Shown one piece after another: positions 24,251 to 34,447 of a stretch of 64,000 bases of DNA (positions are counted from its first letter, which is position 1; each line of letters opens with the position of its first letter). The position numbers and the translations under genes were made by a program. Location: the NCBI RefSeq assembly GCF_003143855.1, contig NZ_QFRK01000028.1:44-64043 (forward strand). Direction: 5' to 3'. This DNA comes from Streptomyces sp. NWU339 (GTDB lineage Bacteria > Actinomycetota > Actinomycetes > Streptomycetales > Streptomycetaceae). The notes under the pieces are model-generated. The model ran no database searches and was not told where the DNA came from. It worked only from the letters and a program-made list of their open reading frames with translations.

Positions 24251-25339
24251 TCAGCCCAGGGGGTGCATCCAGCCCTGCTTGTCCTCGGCCGTGCCGCGCT
24301 GGATGTCGAGCAGGGCCCGGCGCAGGCGCAGGGTGACCTCGCCGGGCTCGCCGCCGCTCTGCTGCCACTCGCCACCGGCCCGCTTGACGGTGCCGACGGG
24401 AGTGATGACGGCCGCGGTGCCGCAGGCGAACACCTCGGTGAGGGTGCCGTTCTCGGAGTCGCGCTGCCACTGGTCGACCGAGACCCGCTCCTCGACGGCC
24501 TCGTAGCCGAGGTCGCGGGCGACGCTCAGCAGGGAGTCACGGGTGACGCCCTCCAGGATGGAGCCGGTGAGGGCCGGTGTGACGATCTTGTTGCCGTACA
24601 CGAAGTACAGGTTCATGCCGCCGAGCTCCTCGACCCAGGTGTGCTCCACGGCGTCGAGGTAGCAGACCTGGTCGCAGCCCTTGGCCGCGGCCTCGGCCTG
24701 GGCGAGCAGCGAGGCGGCGTAGTTGCCACCGGTCTTCGCGTCGCCCATGCCGCCGGGGACGGCACGGACGCGGTCCTCGGAGACCCAGATGGAGACCGGC
24801 TTCACACCACCGGGGAAGTAGGCGCCGGCCGGGGAGGCGATCACCAGGAACAGGTACTCGTTGGCGGGCTTGACGCCCAGTCCGACCTCGGTGGCGATCA
24901 TGAAGGGGCGCAGGTAGAGGGATTCCTCACCGCCGTGCGCCGGCACCCACGCCTTGTCCTGCCCGACCAGCACGTCGCACGCCTCGATGAACGTCTCGAC
25001 CGGCAGCTCGGGCATCGCGAGGCGGCGGGCGGAGCGCTGGAAACGCTCGGCGTTCTTCTCGGGGCGGAAGGTGGCGACGGACCCGTCGGGCCTGCGGTAG
25101 GCCTTCAGTCCCTCGAAGATCTCCTGTGCGTAGTGCAGGACGTGGGTCGCCGGGTCGAGGGGGATCGGCGCGTAGGGGACGAGCTGTCCGTCGTGCCAGC
25201 CCCGGCCCTCGGTCCACTTGATCGTCACCATGTGGTCGGTGAAGTGGCGGCCGAACCCCGGGTCGGCCAGGATCGCCTCTCGCTCGGCGTCCGAGAGGGG
25301 GTGGGCGGAGGGCTTGAGCTCGATCGTGGGCGTCGTCAT
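24251..25339 (-). CDS. ilvE: Branched-chain amino acid aminotransferase
   Basis: This 362-residue PLP enzyme of fold type IV makes Ile, Leu and Val from their 2-keto acids in the last step of the pathway. The Schiff-base lysine is in GDAKTGGNYAASLLAQ. Other family marks are EIFEGLKAYRRPDGSVATFRP near residue 75, YLRPFMIATE and the glutamate-bearing LDAVEHTWVEELGGMN. The length fits the BCAT group II (YwaA/mammalian-like). The start ATG 25339 has GAAGGA 10 bases upstream. It lies 249 bases downstream of leuB, from which it is separated by a hairpin, so a separate promoter is likely. Confidence 0.95.
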   Translation of the reverse strand: MTTPTIELKPSAHPLSDAEREAILADPGFGRHFTDHMVTIKWTEGRGWHDGQLVPYAPIPLDPATHVLHYAQEIFEGLKAYRRPDGSVATFRPEKNAERFQRSARRLAMPELPVETFIEACDVLVGQDKAWVPAHGGEESLYLRPFMIATEVGLGVKPANEYLFLVIASPAGAYFPGGVKPVSIWVSEDRVRAVPGGMGDAKTGGNYAASLLAQAEAAAKGCDQVCYLDAVEHTWVEELGGMNLYFVYGNKIVTPALTGSILEGVTRDSLLSVARDLGYEAVEERVSVDQWQRDSENGTLTEVFACGTAAVITPVGTVKRAGGEWQQSGGEPGEVTLRLRRALLDIQRGTAEDKQGWMHPLG

Positions 25340-25530
25340 GAATGGTTGTCCTTCACCGGTTGTAGTGACGGGCCGCGCTCACGCCCGTACGGCCGGTGGC
25401 CAGTGGTAGGACGTCCGAGCATTCCCTCATTCCGCGGCTCCGCGTTCGATTATCGCCCGGGGGCTGCGGCGGGGGAACACAGGGTGAATGCGGCCCGGTG
25501 GTCGATGGTGGCACCCGGCGGGGACATGGG

Positions 25531-25562
25531 GAAGCCGCCGGGCGGTTGCGACCGGCGGCTTC
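25531..25562 (-). terminator. Hairpin downstream of leuB
   Basis: Perfect 11-bp arms GAAGCCGCCGG / CCGGCGGCTTC with a 10-base loop start 27 bases after the leuB stop. There is no U-tract, as is common in Streptomyces. Confidence 0.6.
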
Positions 25563-25588
25563 GAATGGTGTCGAGTGTGCGCGCCCGG

Positions 25589-26632
25589 TCAGCCGGCTAC
25601 GCGTACGGCGAGCGCGTCGCCGATCTCGGAGGTGCTGCGCGCGGGCAGATCTCCGCGCTCCGCGAGGTCGGCGGAGACGGCTTCCTCGATGCGGGCCGCC
25701 TCGGCGTCGTGGCCGAGGTGGCGCAGGAGGAGGGCGACGGAGAGGACCGTGGCGCTCGGGTCCGCCTTGCCCTGGCCGGCGATGTCCGGGGCCGAGCCGT
25801 GCACGGGCTCGAACATCGACGGGAACTCGCCGGACGGGTTGATGTTCCCGCTCGCGGCGACGCCGATGCCGCCGGAGACGGCCGCGGCGAGGTCGGTGAT
25901 GATGTCACCGAAGAGGTTGTCGGTGACGATCACGTCGAAACGCTCGGGCTGGGTGACGAGGTAGATCGTCGCGGCGTCGACGTGGATGTAGTCAGTGGTG
26001 ACCTCGGGGTACTCCGCGGCCACCTTGTTGAAGACGTTCGTCCACAGGTGGCCGGCGAAGGTCAGCACGTTGTTCTTGTGGACCAACGTGAGCTTCTTGC
26101 GCGGGCGGGCCTGGGCGCGGGCGAAGGCGTCACGCACGACACGCTCGACACCGTAGGCCGTGTTGACGGAGACCTCGGTGGCGACCTCGTGCTCGGTGCC
26201 CTTGCGGATGGTGCCGCCGTTGCCGGTGTACGGGCCCTCGGTGCCCTCCCGGACCACGACGAAGTCGATCTCCGGCTGCCCCGCGAGCGGCGTGGACACA
26301 CCCGGCAGGAGCTTCGACGGCCGCAGGTTGACGTGGTGGTCGAAGGCGAAGCGGAGCTTGAGCAGGAAGCCGCGCTCCAGGACGCCGGAGGGGACGCTCG
26401 GATCGCCGATGGCACCGAGCAGGATGGCGTCGTGCTGCTTCAGCGCGTCGAGGTCGGCGTCGGTGAGGGCCTCACCGGTGGCGTGGTAGCGCCGCGCGCC
26501 GAAGTCGTACTCCCTGGTCTCCAGCTTCACATCCTGCGGAAGGACGGCGGAGAGGACCTTGAGACCTTCGGTCACGACCTCCTGGCCGATGCCGTCACCG
26601 GGGATCACTGCGAGATTGATGCTGCGAGACAT
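25589..26632 (-). CDS. leuB: 3-isopropylmalate dehydrogenase
   Basis: This 347-residue NAD-dependent decarboxylating dehydrogenase oxidises 3-isopropylmalate in leucine synthesis and also handles 3-methylmalate in the citramalate route. Visible family marks are the start NLAVIPGDGIGQEVV, REGTEGPYTGNGG (substrate arginine and loop) and LTLVHKNNVL with the catalytic lysine. DAATIYLVTQPERFDVIVTDNLFGDIITDLAA carries the metal aspartates, and EPVHGSAPDIAGQGKADPSA is also seen. The start is ATG 26632. The protein is of the actinobacterial short type. It stands apart from leuC, as usual in Streptomyces, but belongs functionally with cimA, leuC and ilvE in this window. Confidence 0.95.
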   Translation of the reverse strand: MSRSINLAVIPGDGIGQEVVTEGLKVLSAVLPQDVKLETREYDFGARRYHATGEALTDADLDALKQHDAILLGAIGDPSVPSGVLERGFLLKLRFAFDHHVNLRPSKLLPGVSTPLAGQPEIDFVVVREGTEGPYTGNGGTIRKGTEHEVATEVSVNTAYGVERVVRDAFARAQARPRKKLTLVHKNNVLTFAGHLWTNVFNKVAAEYPEVTTDYIHVDAATIYLVTQPERFDVIVTDNLFGDIITDLAAAVSGGIGVAASGNINPSGEFPSMFEPVHGSAPDIAGQGKADPSATVLSVALLLRHLGHDAEAARIEEAVSADLAERGDLPARSTSEIGDALAVRVAG

Positions 26633-26729
26633 GCGAGCACCCTACTCCTCGTCCCATGCTCTGACACGAGCCGTCCGAGATGCGGACACTCGCATGAGGG
26701 GACCGTCGACCGGGACCGCCCGGAGCGGC

Positions 26730-26861
26730 TCAGTGGCCGGTCGAACCGCCGTTGTCCCGGCGGTCGAGGGCACGCTGGAGGGCGGCCGCGGCGTTCTTGC
26801 GGTCGGACTCGCTCGTACGGGAGGCGTGGCGGACTCGGCGGCGGACAGTGGTCTCGGCCAT
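26730..26861 (-). CDS. Small basic protein of 43 residues, unknown function
   Basis: The product MAETTVRRRVRHASRTSESD followed by RKNAAAALQRALDRRDNGGS is short, strongly basic and helical, with no membrane segment. ATG 26861 has a good ribosome site (AAGGAG, 10 bases upstream) and codon bias is GC3-rich. I think similar small proteins occur at this place in other Streptomyces, but cannot verify it. It may bind nucleic acid by charge alone. It lies between pruA and leuB, about 100 bases upstream of leuB. Confidence 0.65.
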   Translation of the reverse strand: MAETTVRRRVRHASRTSESDRKNAAAALQRALDRRDNGGSTGH

Positions 26862-27188
26862 GGGAATCGACTCCTTCGACAAGCCGGGAATGCGGAGGGG
26901 GAAACGCGTCACCGGAAGGGGCGGGGAGCGGGGGCCGCAGGGATTGCCTGCACGGGGCCCGGCTCACGACCGCCGTTCGCTTGGTCGAGCGAGACGTTCG
27001 GCTCCTACAAAAATAAGGGCGTGCGGGGCATCTGTCTGCACAATTACTCGGACTTCCTACTATCTGAGACAGTGGACCGCGTCACACCCCCGCGACCTGC
27101 GAAAACGTCGGACGGGCCAGGTCCGTACGACCTGGCCCGTCCGACGGGGCAGCGGCAGCGGGTACGAAGGCCCCGGTGCCGGGGGGCG
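26862..27188. other. Intergenic region between pruA and the 43-residue gene
   Basis: The 327 bases contain an AT-rich island around 27000-27060 (CCTACAAAAATAAGGG), likely the promoter of the small gene and leuB on the minus strand, and the pruA terminator at 27106-27146. I see no further gene. Confidence 0.5.
27106..27146 (-). terminator. Strong terminator downstream of pruA
   Basis: A perfect 18-bp stem with loop CGTAC is followed on the minus strand by TTTTCGC. It ends the putA-pruA transcript 43 bases after the pruA stop. Confidence 0.9.
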
Positions 27189-28829
27189 TCAGCCCATGTG
27201 CGGGTACGTGTAGTCGGTCGGCGGGACCAGCGTCTCCTTGATGGCACGGGTCAGGGTCCAGCGCATCAGGTTCTGCGGGGCGCCGGCCTTGTCGTTGGTG
27301 CCGGAGGCGCGACCGCCGCCGAAGGGCTGCTGGCCGACGACGGCACCGGTCGACTTGTCGTTGATGTAGAAGTTGCCGGCCGCGTAGCGCAGCTTCTCCA
27401 TCGTGTACGCGGCGGCCGCGCGGTCGTTCGCGATGACCGAGCCGGTCAGCGCGTAGTCGGACACCGCCTCCATCTGGGTCAGCATCTCGTCGTACTTCTC
27501 GGCGGAGCTGTCGTCGTAGACGTGCACGGCGAGGAACGGACCGAAGTACTCGGTGCGGAAGACCTCGTTGTCCGGGTCGTCGCACTCGACGACGGTCGGA
27601 CGGACGAAGTAGCCGACGGAGTCGTCGTAGCTGCCGCCCGCGACGATCGTGCAGGACGGGTCCTCGTGGGCGCGGTCGATCGCGGCCTTGTTCTTGGCGA
27701 AGGACCGCTCGTCGATGACGGCGCCGATGAAGTTGGACAGGTCGGTGACGTCACCCATCTTGATGCCGTCGACCTCGGCCGCGAACTCCTCCTTGAACCC
27801 GGAGTTCCAGATGGACGCCGGGATGTACGCGCGGGAGGTCGCCGAGCACTTCTGGCCCTGGTACTCGAAGGCGCCGCGGGTCAGCGCCGTCTTGAGGATC
27901 GCGCGGTCGGCCGACGGGTGGGCGACGACGAAGTCCTTGCCGCCGGTCTCACCGACCAGCCGCGGGTAGGTGCGGTACTTCTCGATGTTGTTGCCGACCG
28001 TCTTCCACAGGTGCTGGAAGGTCTTGGTCGAGCCCGTGAAGTGAATGCCCGCCAGGTCCCGGTGCTCGAGCGCGACCTCGGAGACCTCGATGCCGTCACC
28101 GGTGACGAGGTTGATGACGCCCTTGGGCAGTCCGGCTTCCTCCAGCAGCCGCATCAGCAGCACGGCGGCGTGGGTCTGGGTCGGGGAGGGCTTCCAGACC
28201 ACGACGTTGCCCATCAGCGCGGGCGCGGTGGGCAGGTTGGCGGCGATCGCGCTGAAGTTGAACGGCGTGATCGCGTAGACGAAGCCCTCCAGCGGGCGGT
28301 GGTCCATGCGGTTCCACACGCCCGGCGAGTTGGCCGGGGGCTGCTCGGCCAGGATGCCGCGCGCGTAGTGGACGTTGAACCGCCAGAAGTCGATCAGCTC
28401 GCAGGGGCTGTCGATCTCGGCCTGCTGGGCGGTCTTGGACTGGCCCAGCATGGTGGAGGCGGCGATGGTCTCGCGCCAGGGGCCCGAGAGCAGTTCGGCG
28501 GCGCGCAGGATGATCGCCGCGCGGTCGTCGAAGGACATCGCGCGCCAGGCGGGGGCGGCGGCCAGAGCGGCGTCGATCGCGTCCTGGGCGTCCTGCCGGG
28601 TGGCGTTGGCGTAGGTGCCCAGGCGTGCCTTGTGGTTGTGCGGCTGCACGACGTCGAAGCGCTCGCCGCCGCCCATCCGCTTCTCGCCGCCGATGGTGCA
28701 GGGAAGGTCGACCGGGTTGTCAGCCAGTTCCTTGAGCTTGGCCTCCAGCCGGGCGCGTTCGGCCGAGCCGGGGGCGTAGCCGTGCACCGGCTCGTTGACG
28801 GGCGTGGGGACCTGGGTCACAGCGTCCAT
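27189..28829 (-). CDS. pruA: 1-pyrroline-5-carboxylate (glutamate semialdehyde) dehydrogenase
   Basis: This 546-residue aldehyde dehydrogenase oxidises P5C/glutamate semialdehyde to glutamate in the second step of proline use. The active-site glutamate is in RLVGETGGKDFVVAHPSADR and the nucleophile cysteine in FEYQGQKCSATSRAYIP. The length and the C-terminal NDKSTGAVVGQQPFGGGRASG match the mono-functional P5CDH (RocA/PruA) type. Start ATG 28829 lies 54 bases after the putA stop, so the two genes form an operon. The product of putA is its substrate. A strong terminator follows. Confidence 0.95.
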   Translation of the reverse strand: MDAVTQVPTPVNEPVHGYAPGSAERARLEAKLKELADNPVDLPCTIGGEKRMGGGERFDVVQPHNHKARLGTYANATRQDAQDAIDAALAAAPAWRAMSFDDRAAIILRAAELLSGPWRETIAASTMLGQSKTAQQAEIDSPCELIDFWRFNVHYARGILAEQPPANSPGVWNRMDHRPLEGFVYAITPFNFSAIAANLPTAPALMGNVVVWKPSPTQTHAAVLLMRLLEEAGLPKGVINLVTGDGIEVSEVALEHRDLAGIHFTGSTKTFQHLWKTVGNNIEKYRTYPRLVGETGGKDFVVAHPSADRAILKTALTRGAFEYQGQKCSATSRAYIPASIWNSGFKEEFAAEVDGIKMGDVTDLSNFIGAVIDERSFAKNKAAIDRAHEDPSCTIVAGGSYDDSVGYFVRPTVVECDDPDNEVFRTEYFGPFLAVHVYDDSSAEKYDEMLTQMEAVSDYALTGSVIANDRAAAAYTMEKLRYAAGNFYINDKSTGAVVGQQPFGGGRASGTNDKAGAPQNLMRWTLTRAIKETLVPPTDYTYPHMG

Positions 28830-28883
28830 TGTTTCCGTACTCCTTGACTTGAGCGGTGAGTGGGTGAGCGGTGGTGCTCGGGC

Positions 28884-29810
28884 TCAGCCCTTGCTGACCA
28901 TCGAGCGCAGGAAGAAGCGCAGGTTCGCCGGCTTCTCCGCCAGACGGCGCATGAAGTAGCCGTACCAGTCGGTGCCGTAGGCCGTGTAGACCCGCATGCG
29001 GTGGCCTTCGGCGGCCAGGCGCAGGTGCTCGTCACCGCGGATGCCGTAGAGCATCTGGAACTCGTACTCGTCGATCTTGCGTCCGGCGCCGCGCGCCAGC
29101 TCCTGGGCGATGGAGATCAGACGCGGGTCGTGGGACCCGATCATCGGGTACCCCTCGCCCTCCATCAGGGTCCGCAGGACGCGCACGTACGCCTTGTCGA
29201 TCTCGTGCTTCTGCTGGTAGGCGACCTCGGCGGGCTCCTTGTAGGCGCCCTTCACCAACCGTACGCGACTGCCGTCGGCGGCGAGGCGGCGCGCGTCGGC
29301 CTCGGTGCGGAAGAGGTAGGCCTGGATGACGCAGCCGGTCTGCGGGAAGTCCTTCCGCAGCTCCTCGTGGATGGCGAACATCGAATCGAGGGTGGTGTGG
29401 TCCTCGGCGTCGAGGGTGACGGTGGTGCCGATCGCGGCGGCGGCCTCGACCACCGGGCGGACGTTGGCGAGCGCCAGTTCATGGCCGCCGGGGAGCGCCT
29501 GGCCGAACATCGACAGCTTCACCGACATCTCGGCGCGGGTGCCCAGCTCCAGCGGCGCGAGCCTGCGGACCAGTTCCAGGTAGGCGTCGCGGGCGGCGGA
29601 TGCCTGGCCGGGGGTCGTGATGTCCTCGCCGACGACGTCCATGGTCAGTTCGAGACCGTTGCCGGTGAGCCCCTGGATGACGGGCAGGATCTCGTCGACG
29701 GTCTCCCCGGGGATGAAACGGTCGACGACCTGCTTGGTCACCGGGGCCGCCGAGACCAGGCGTCGCATCCGGTCGCTGCGCGACGCGGCGAGAATCACGG
29801 GACCCAGCAC
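28884..29810 (-). CDS. putA: Proline dehydrogenase
   Basis: This 308-residue FAD-dependent proline dehydrogenase has a (beta/alpha)8 barrel and oxidises proline to P5C at the membrane. Recognisable parts are MSVKLSMFGQALPGG, TLDAEDHTTLDSMFAIHEEL and the FAD-binding VRLVKGAYKEPAEVAYQQKHE. EYEFQMLYGIRGDEHLRLAAEG and the C-terminal arginines RMRVYTAYGTDWYGYFMRRLAEKP are also seen. I start at GTG 29810 because it alone has a perfect ribosome site (GGAGGTGCCC directly before it). The frame is open to 29864, but those residues would precede the ribosome site. It is the first gene of the putA-pruA operon and diverges from a PucR-type regulator. Confidence 0.95.
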   Translation of the reverse strand: MLGPVILAASRSDRMRRLVSAAPVTKQVVDRFIPGETVDEILPVIQGLTGNGLELTMDVVGEDITTPGQASAARDAYLELVRRLAPLELGTRAEMSVKLSMFGQALPGGHELALANVRPVVEAAAAIGTTVTLDAEDHTTLDSMFAIHEELRKDFPQTGCVIQAYLFRTEADARRLAADGSRVRLVKGAYKEPAEVAYQQKHEIDKAYVRVLRTLMEGEGYPMIGSHDPRLISIAQELARGAGRKIDEYEFQMLYGIRGDEHLRLAAEGHRMRVYTAYGTDWYGYFMRRLAEKPANLRFFLRSMVSKG

Positions 29811-29910
29811 GGGCACCTCCACAAGCTGCGAAACGGCCGCTGCCCGACGTTTCGGGTACGGCACGGAGAACCACCGTGAAATCTAGGGATTCCTTCGAGC
29901 GTGGGCCATC

Positions 29911-29952
29911 GACAGCTGTCACGCATCCGTGCCGTCGATCTCAGACAGTTGT
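29911..29952. promoter_or_regulatory. Two ACAGyTGT boxes in the putA / PucR-regulator gap
   Basis: ACAGCTGT (29912-29919, within the palindrome GACAGCTGTC) and ACAGTTGT (29945-29952) are 33 bases apart, about three helical turns, in the divergent gap. They are candidate binding sites of the adjacent PucR-type regulator on both promoters. Confidence 0.35.
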
Positions 29953-29987
29953 ATGAAGGCCGCGCGGTTCTGCGGGACAATGCGGGG

Positions 29988-31223
29988 GTGACGTCGGAAC
30001 GCAGGGGCGAATACCAGGAGCTGGTGGACGAGATCTCGGAGCTGCTCGGCGCTCCGGCGACCCTGGAGAACCGTGACTTCGAGCTGATCGCCTTCGGCGC
30101 GTACGACAGCGAGGGCGACCTCGATCCGTCCGTGCTGGACCCGGTGCGCACCCGCTCGATCCTCACCCGTCGCTCGACGGCCGCCGTCCGGGCCTGGTTC
30201 GAGGGTTTCGGCATCACCCGCGCGACCGGTCCGGTCCGGGTCCCGAGAACCCCGGAGGCGGGCGTGCACCGGGGCCGCATCTGTCTGCCGGTACGCCACA
30301 AGGGTGTCGTCCTCGGCTACGTCTGGCTGCTGGACTACGACCCGGGCCCCTCCGAGGGGCAGCTGAGCGCGGCCATGGGTGTGGCGGCCCGGATCGGGGC
30401 GCTGCTCGCCGACGAGGCGCAGCACGGCGCGGACCTGACCCGCGAGCTGCGGGCCGTCCTCAGTGCGGAACGCGGCTGGCAGCGCGACATGGCGGTCGCC
30501 GAACTCCGTACCGCCCTCGGTGGCCGCGCCGACGGCCCGCACACCATGGTCTGTGTGGCCCCGTGGCCCTCCGCCGACCCCGAGGACGCCCCGTCGGTCC
30601 GTACGGTGCCGGGCGCGACGGCGCTGTGCACCCTGCCGTGGGGAGCCGCGGACGTGTCGCTGGCACTGCTGCTGCGGCTGCGCGCGTCCGACGTGCTGAC
30701 CCCGGCGACGGCTGCCGCCTCGCGGCTCCTGGAACGGGCACACGGGAGCGGCCCCGGGCACCGGGACGGGGCGGTCGGCGCGCGGGAGGGCCAAGGCGGC
30801 CGTTCCGGTCCCGCCGTGGCCGCCGGGATCGCCGCGCCCCGCTCCGGCCTCGCCGAACTCGACGTCGCCTGGGGCGAGGCGTCGGCGGCGGCCCGCGCCG
30901 CCCTGGCCGAGCCCCGGCTCGGCCCGGCGGCCCGGTGGACCTCGATCGGCCCCTACCGGCTCCTGACCGCGCTCCCCGCGCGGGCCGCCCACGACCCCGT
31001 CGTCGGCCCGCTGCTCGCCCCGGCACACCGGGAACTCGCCCGCACCGCCGAGACCTATCTCGACTGCGCGGGCCAGGCCGGCCGCACGGCCGCCGAACTG
31101 GGCGTCCACCGTCAGACCCTGTACTACCGCCTGTCCCGCGTCGAGCAGCTCACCGGCCTCGACCTGGACGACGGCGAGGACCGACTCCTGCTGCACATGG
31201 CGCTGAAGGCGCACCGCCTGTGA
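29988..31223 (+). CDS. PucR-family transcriptional regulator, probable proline-catabolism regulator
   Basis: This 411-residue regulator from GTG 29988 has an N-terminal sensory part with PAS/GAF-like character (ISELLGAPATLENRDFELIAFG). The middle region is Ala/Gly-rich and low-complexity (about 255-290). The C-terminus carries the PucR helix-turn-helix: GRTAAELGVHRQTLYYRLSR followed by VEQLTGLDLDDGEDRLLLHM. Divergence from putA and the known PutR/PruR regulators of this family suggest control of proline use, with the upstream ACAGyTGT boxes as candidate sites. This is inference from position. No clear ribosome site precedes GTG 29988; the frame is open to 29901, but that part overlaps the presumed promoter region. 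Confidence 0.8.
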   Translation: MTSERRGEYQELVDEISELLGAPATLENRDFELIAFGAYDSEGDLDPSVLDPVRTRSILTRRSTAAVRAWFEGFGITRATGPVRVPRTPEAGVHRGRICLPVRHKGVVLGYVWLLDYDPGPSEGQLSAAMGVAARIGALLADEAQHGADLTRELRAVLSAERGWQRDMAVAELRTALGGRADGPHTMVCVAPWPSADPEDAPSVRTVPGATALCTLPWGAADVSLALLLRLRASDVLTPATAAASRLLERAHGSGPGHRDGAVGAREGQGGRSGPAVAAGIAAPRSGLAELDVAWGEASAAARAALAEPRLGPAARWTSIGPYRLLTALPARAAHDPVVGPLLAPAHRELARTAETYLDCAGQAGRTAAELGVHRQTLYYRLSRVEQLTGLDLDDGEDRLLLHMALKAHRL

Positions 31224-31276
31224 TCACCGGAAGGCGCGTCGGCGCCGGGTGACGGTCTCGTTCACCCGGCCGACGG

Positions 31277-31324
31277 GAAAGGCGCCGGGCGGCCGAGAGG
31301 GTTCTCGGCCGCCCGGCGCCTTTC
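31277..31324. terminator. Bidirectional terminator between the PucR-type gene and serA
   Basis: A perfect 22-bp stem (31277-31298 with 31303-31324) encloses the loop GGGT, with GAAA at one outer end and TTTC at the other. It lies between two convergent genes. Confidence 0.92.
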
Positions 31325-31369
31325 AGTCCGAACGGGGGCCCGGCGGCGGGGCGCCCGGGGACGGCGGGA

Positions 31370-32959
31370 TCAGACCAGCTCCACCGAGCGGGCGGACGTC
31401 GCGCCGATCTCCGCCGCGACCTCGGCCAGCACCGCGGAGGGGACCGTGTCGTCGACCGTCAGGACCGCGAGGGCCTCGCCGCCGACCGCCGCGCGCGCGA
31501 CCTGCATGCCGGCGATGTTGATGCCCGCCTCGCCGAAGATCCGGCCCACGGTGCCGACGACACCCGGGCGGTCCTCGTAGCGGAGCACGGCCATGTGGTC
31601 CGCGAGCGCGAGGTCCACGTCGTAGTCGCCGACCGCGACGATCTTCTGGACGTTCTTGTGTCCGGCCAGCGTGCCGGAGACCGCGATCTCCTCGCCGTCG
31701 GCGAGGGTGCCGCGCACGGTGACCACGTTGCGGTGGTCGGCCGACTCGGAGCTGGTGGTCAGCCGCACCTCGACGCCCCGCTCCTGGGCGAACAGGGGCG
31801 CGTTCACATAGGACACCGTCTCGTCGACGACGTCCTCGAAAACGCCCTTGAGTGCGGAGAGCTCCAGTACCTTCACGTCGTGCTGGGTGATCTCGCCGTA
31901 CACCTCGACGTCGAGGCGGACCGCGACCTCACCGGCGAGCGCGGTGAAGATCCGGCCGAGGCGCTCGGCGAGCGGCAGGCCCGGCTTGACGTCCTCGGCG
32001 ATGACCCCGCCCTGCACGTTCACCGCGTCCGGGACCAGCTCACCGGCGAGCGCGAGGCGCACCGAGCGGGCGACGGCGATGCCGGCCTTCTCCTGCGCCT
32101 CGTCGGTGGAGGCACCGAGGTGCGGGGTGCACACGACCTGGTCGAACTCGAAGAGCGGGGAGTCCGTGCACGGCTCCTTGGCGTACACGTCGAGACCGGC
32201 GCCGGCGACGCGGCCCTCCTTGAGCGCCGCGTACAGCGCCTCCTCGTCGACGATGCCGCCGCGCGCGGCGTTGATGACGCGCACGCCCGGCTTGACCTTG
32301 CGCAGCGCCTCGTCGCCGATCAGGCCGAGCGTCTCGGGGGTCTTGGGCAGGTGGACGGTGATGAAGTCGGAGACCTCGAGCAGCTCGTCCAGCGACAGCA
32401 CCTTCACGCCCATCTGCGCGGCCCGCGCGGGCTGCACGTAGGGGTCGTAGGCGACGATCTTCATGCCGAAGGCGGACATGCGCTGCGCGACGAGGGCGCC
32501 GATCCGCCCCAGTCCCACGACTCCGAGGGTCTTCTCGGCGAGCTCGACGCCCGTGTACTTGCTGCGCTTCCACTCGTGGTTCTTCAGCGCGGCGTTGGCC
32601 TGCGGGATGTTGCGCGCGGTGGCGATGATCAGACCGCAGGCGAGTTCCGCGGCGGTCACGATGTTCGAGGTGGGGGCGTTGACCACCATCACGCCCGCCT
32701 TGGTGGCGGCGGAGACGTCGACGTTGTCCAGGCCGACGCCGGCCCGCGCGACGACCTTGAGCTTCTTCGCGGCGGCGATGGCCTCGGCGTCGACCTTGGT
32801 GGCGGAACGGATCAGGATCGCGTCCACGGTGGCGATGGCGGACAGGAGCTCCGCCCGGTCCGCGCCGTTGCAGTGGCGGATCTCGAAGTCCGGGCCGAGC
32901 GCGTCCACGGTCGCGGGCGACAGCTCTTCGGCGATGAGTACGACAGGTTTCGAGCTCAC
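31370..32959 (-). CDS. serA: D-3-phosphoglycerate dehydrogenase
   Basis: SerA has 529 residues and oxidises 3-phosphoglycerate to 3-phosphohydroxypyruvate, the first step of serine synthesis. NAD-binding GVVGLGRIGALVAQR (about residue 150), catalytic arginine in INAARGGIVDEEAL, glutamate in DVYAKEPCTDSPL and histidine in TPHLGASTDEAQ are all visible. It is the long form: an intervening domain (about 320-450) and a C-terminal ACT domain (about 455-529, LRYEDRPGVVGTVGRIFGEAGINIAGM) that binds serine for feedback control. The start GTG 32959 has GAGG 8 bases upstream; the frame stays open upstream but without family sequence. It lies downstream of ilvBNC on the same strand but behind a hairpin and a 370-base gap, so it probably has its own promoter. 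Confidence 0.96.
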   Translation of the reverse strand: MSSKPVVLIAEELSPATVDALGPDFEIRHCNGADRAELLSAIATVDAILIRSATKVDAEAIAAAKKLKVVARAGVGLDNVDVSAATKAGVMVVNAPTSNIVTAAELACGLIIATARNIPQANAALKNHEWKRSKYTGVELAEKTLGVVGLGRIGALVAQRMSAFGMKIVAYDPYVQPARAAQMGVKVLSLDELLEVSDFITVHLPKTPETLGLIGDEALRKVKPGVRVINAARGGIVDEEALYAALKEGRVAGAGLDVYAKEPCTDSPLFEFDQVVCTPHLGASTDEAQEKAGIAVARSVRLALAGELVPDAVNVQGGVIAEDVKPGLPLAERLGRIFTALAGEVAVRLDVEVYGEITQHDVKVLELSALKGVFEDVVDETVSYVNAPLFAQERGVEVRLTTSSESADHRNVVTVRGTLADGEEIAVSGTLAGHKNVQKIVAVGDYDVDLALADHMAVLRYEDRPGVVGTVGRIFGEAGINIAGMQVARAAVGGEALAVLTVDDTVPSAVLAEVAAEIGATSARSVELV

Positions 32960-33329
32960 GTGAGTCCTCACATGTCCATGGGGGCACCGCCCGTGCGCGG
33001 GTGGCGCTACGGGGGAGGACGGCCGTCCCGACGGCCGCATGCGGTGGAGGGGAGCGGCGCCGGGGTGGCCTGCATTCCTCGGTGTCGCTTAGCCGCGTGG
33101 AAGACGCACGACGCTGTGGGCCTGACGCGTATGTCTCAGCAGTGTAGTGGCGCCGGGGCGTCGTCCTGCGTCACTGCGGAAGGATCATCCGGAAGTGGCC
33201 GGGCGGGCCTGCCAACGAAGAATCCAGCCCCTGTGGCGTTGGAGATACGGGGGTGTGGGGCGAAGCCTCCACGACGGCGCCGGCGGGGCCGGGGCGGCCC
33301 GGGCACGGCGCCGTCGCGGAGTGCTCGGC
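32960..33329. other. Intergenic region between ilvC and serA
   Basis: The 370 bases contain the ilvC terminator hairpin (33272-33316) and presumably the serA promoter. I see no gene in it on either strand. Confidence 0.5.
33272..33316 (-). terminator. Hairpin downstream of ilvC
   Basis: Arms CGACGGCGCCG / CGGCGCCGTCG (perfect, 11 bp) enclose a GC-rich loop and start 14 bases after the ilvC stop on the minus strand. It is the probable end of the ilvBNC transcript. Confidence 0.7.
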
Positions 33330-34328
<999 letters not shown>

Positions 34329-34447
34329 TTTGGGTTCTCTCCTTGTGTGCGGGTGTCACGTCCCACCGTATGACGGTGAGGGGACGGGAAGTTTTGGAGT
34401 CTCGGAATACGGGCGGCCGGGAGTGTCGCCGACCGCCCCGTTCCGTC

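Noticed and set aside
24215..27016. Open frame of more than 900 codons on the plus strand opposite ilvE and leuB
   Set aside because: Gly/Asp/Val-rich translation with no motif, antisense to two clear enzymes and crossing their intergenic terminators.
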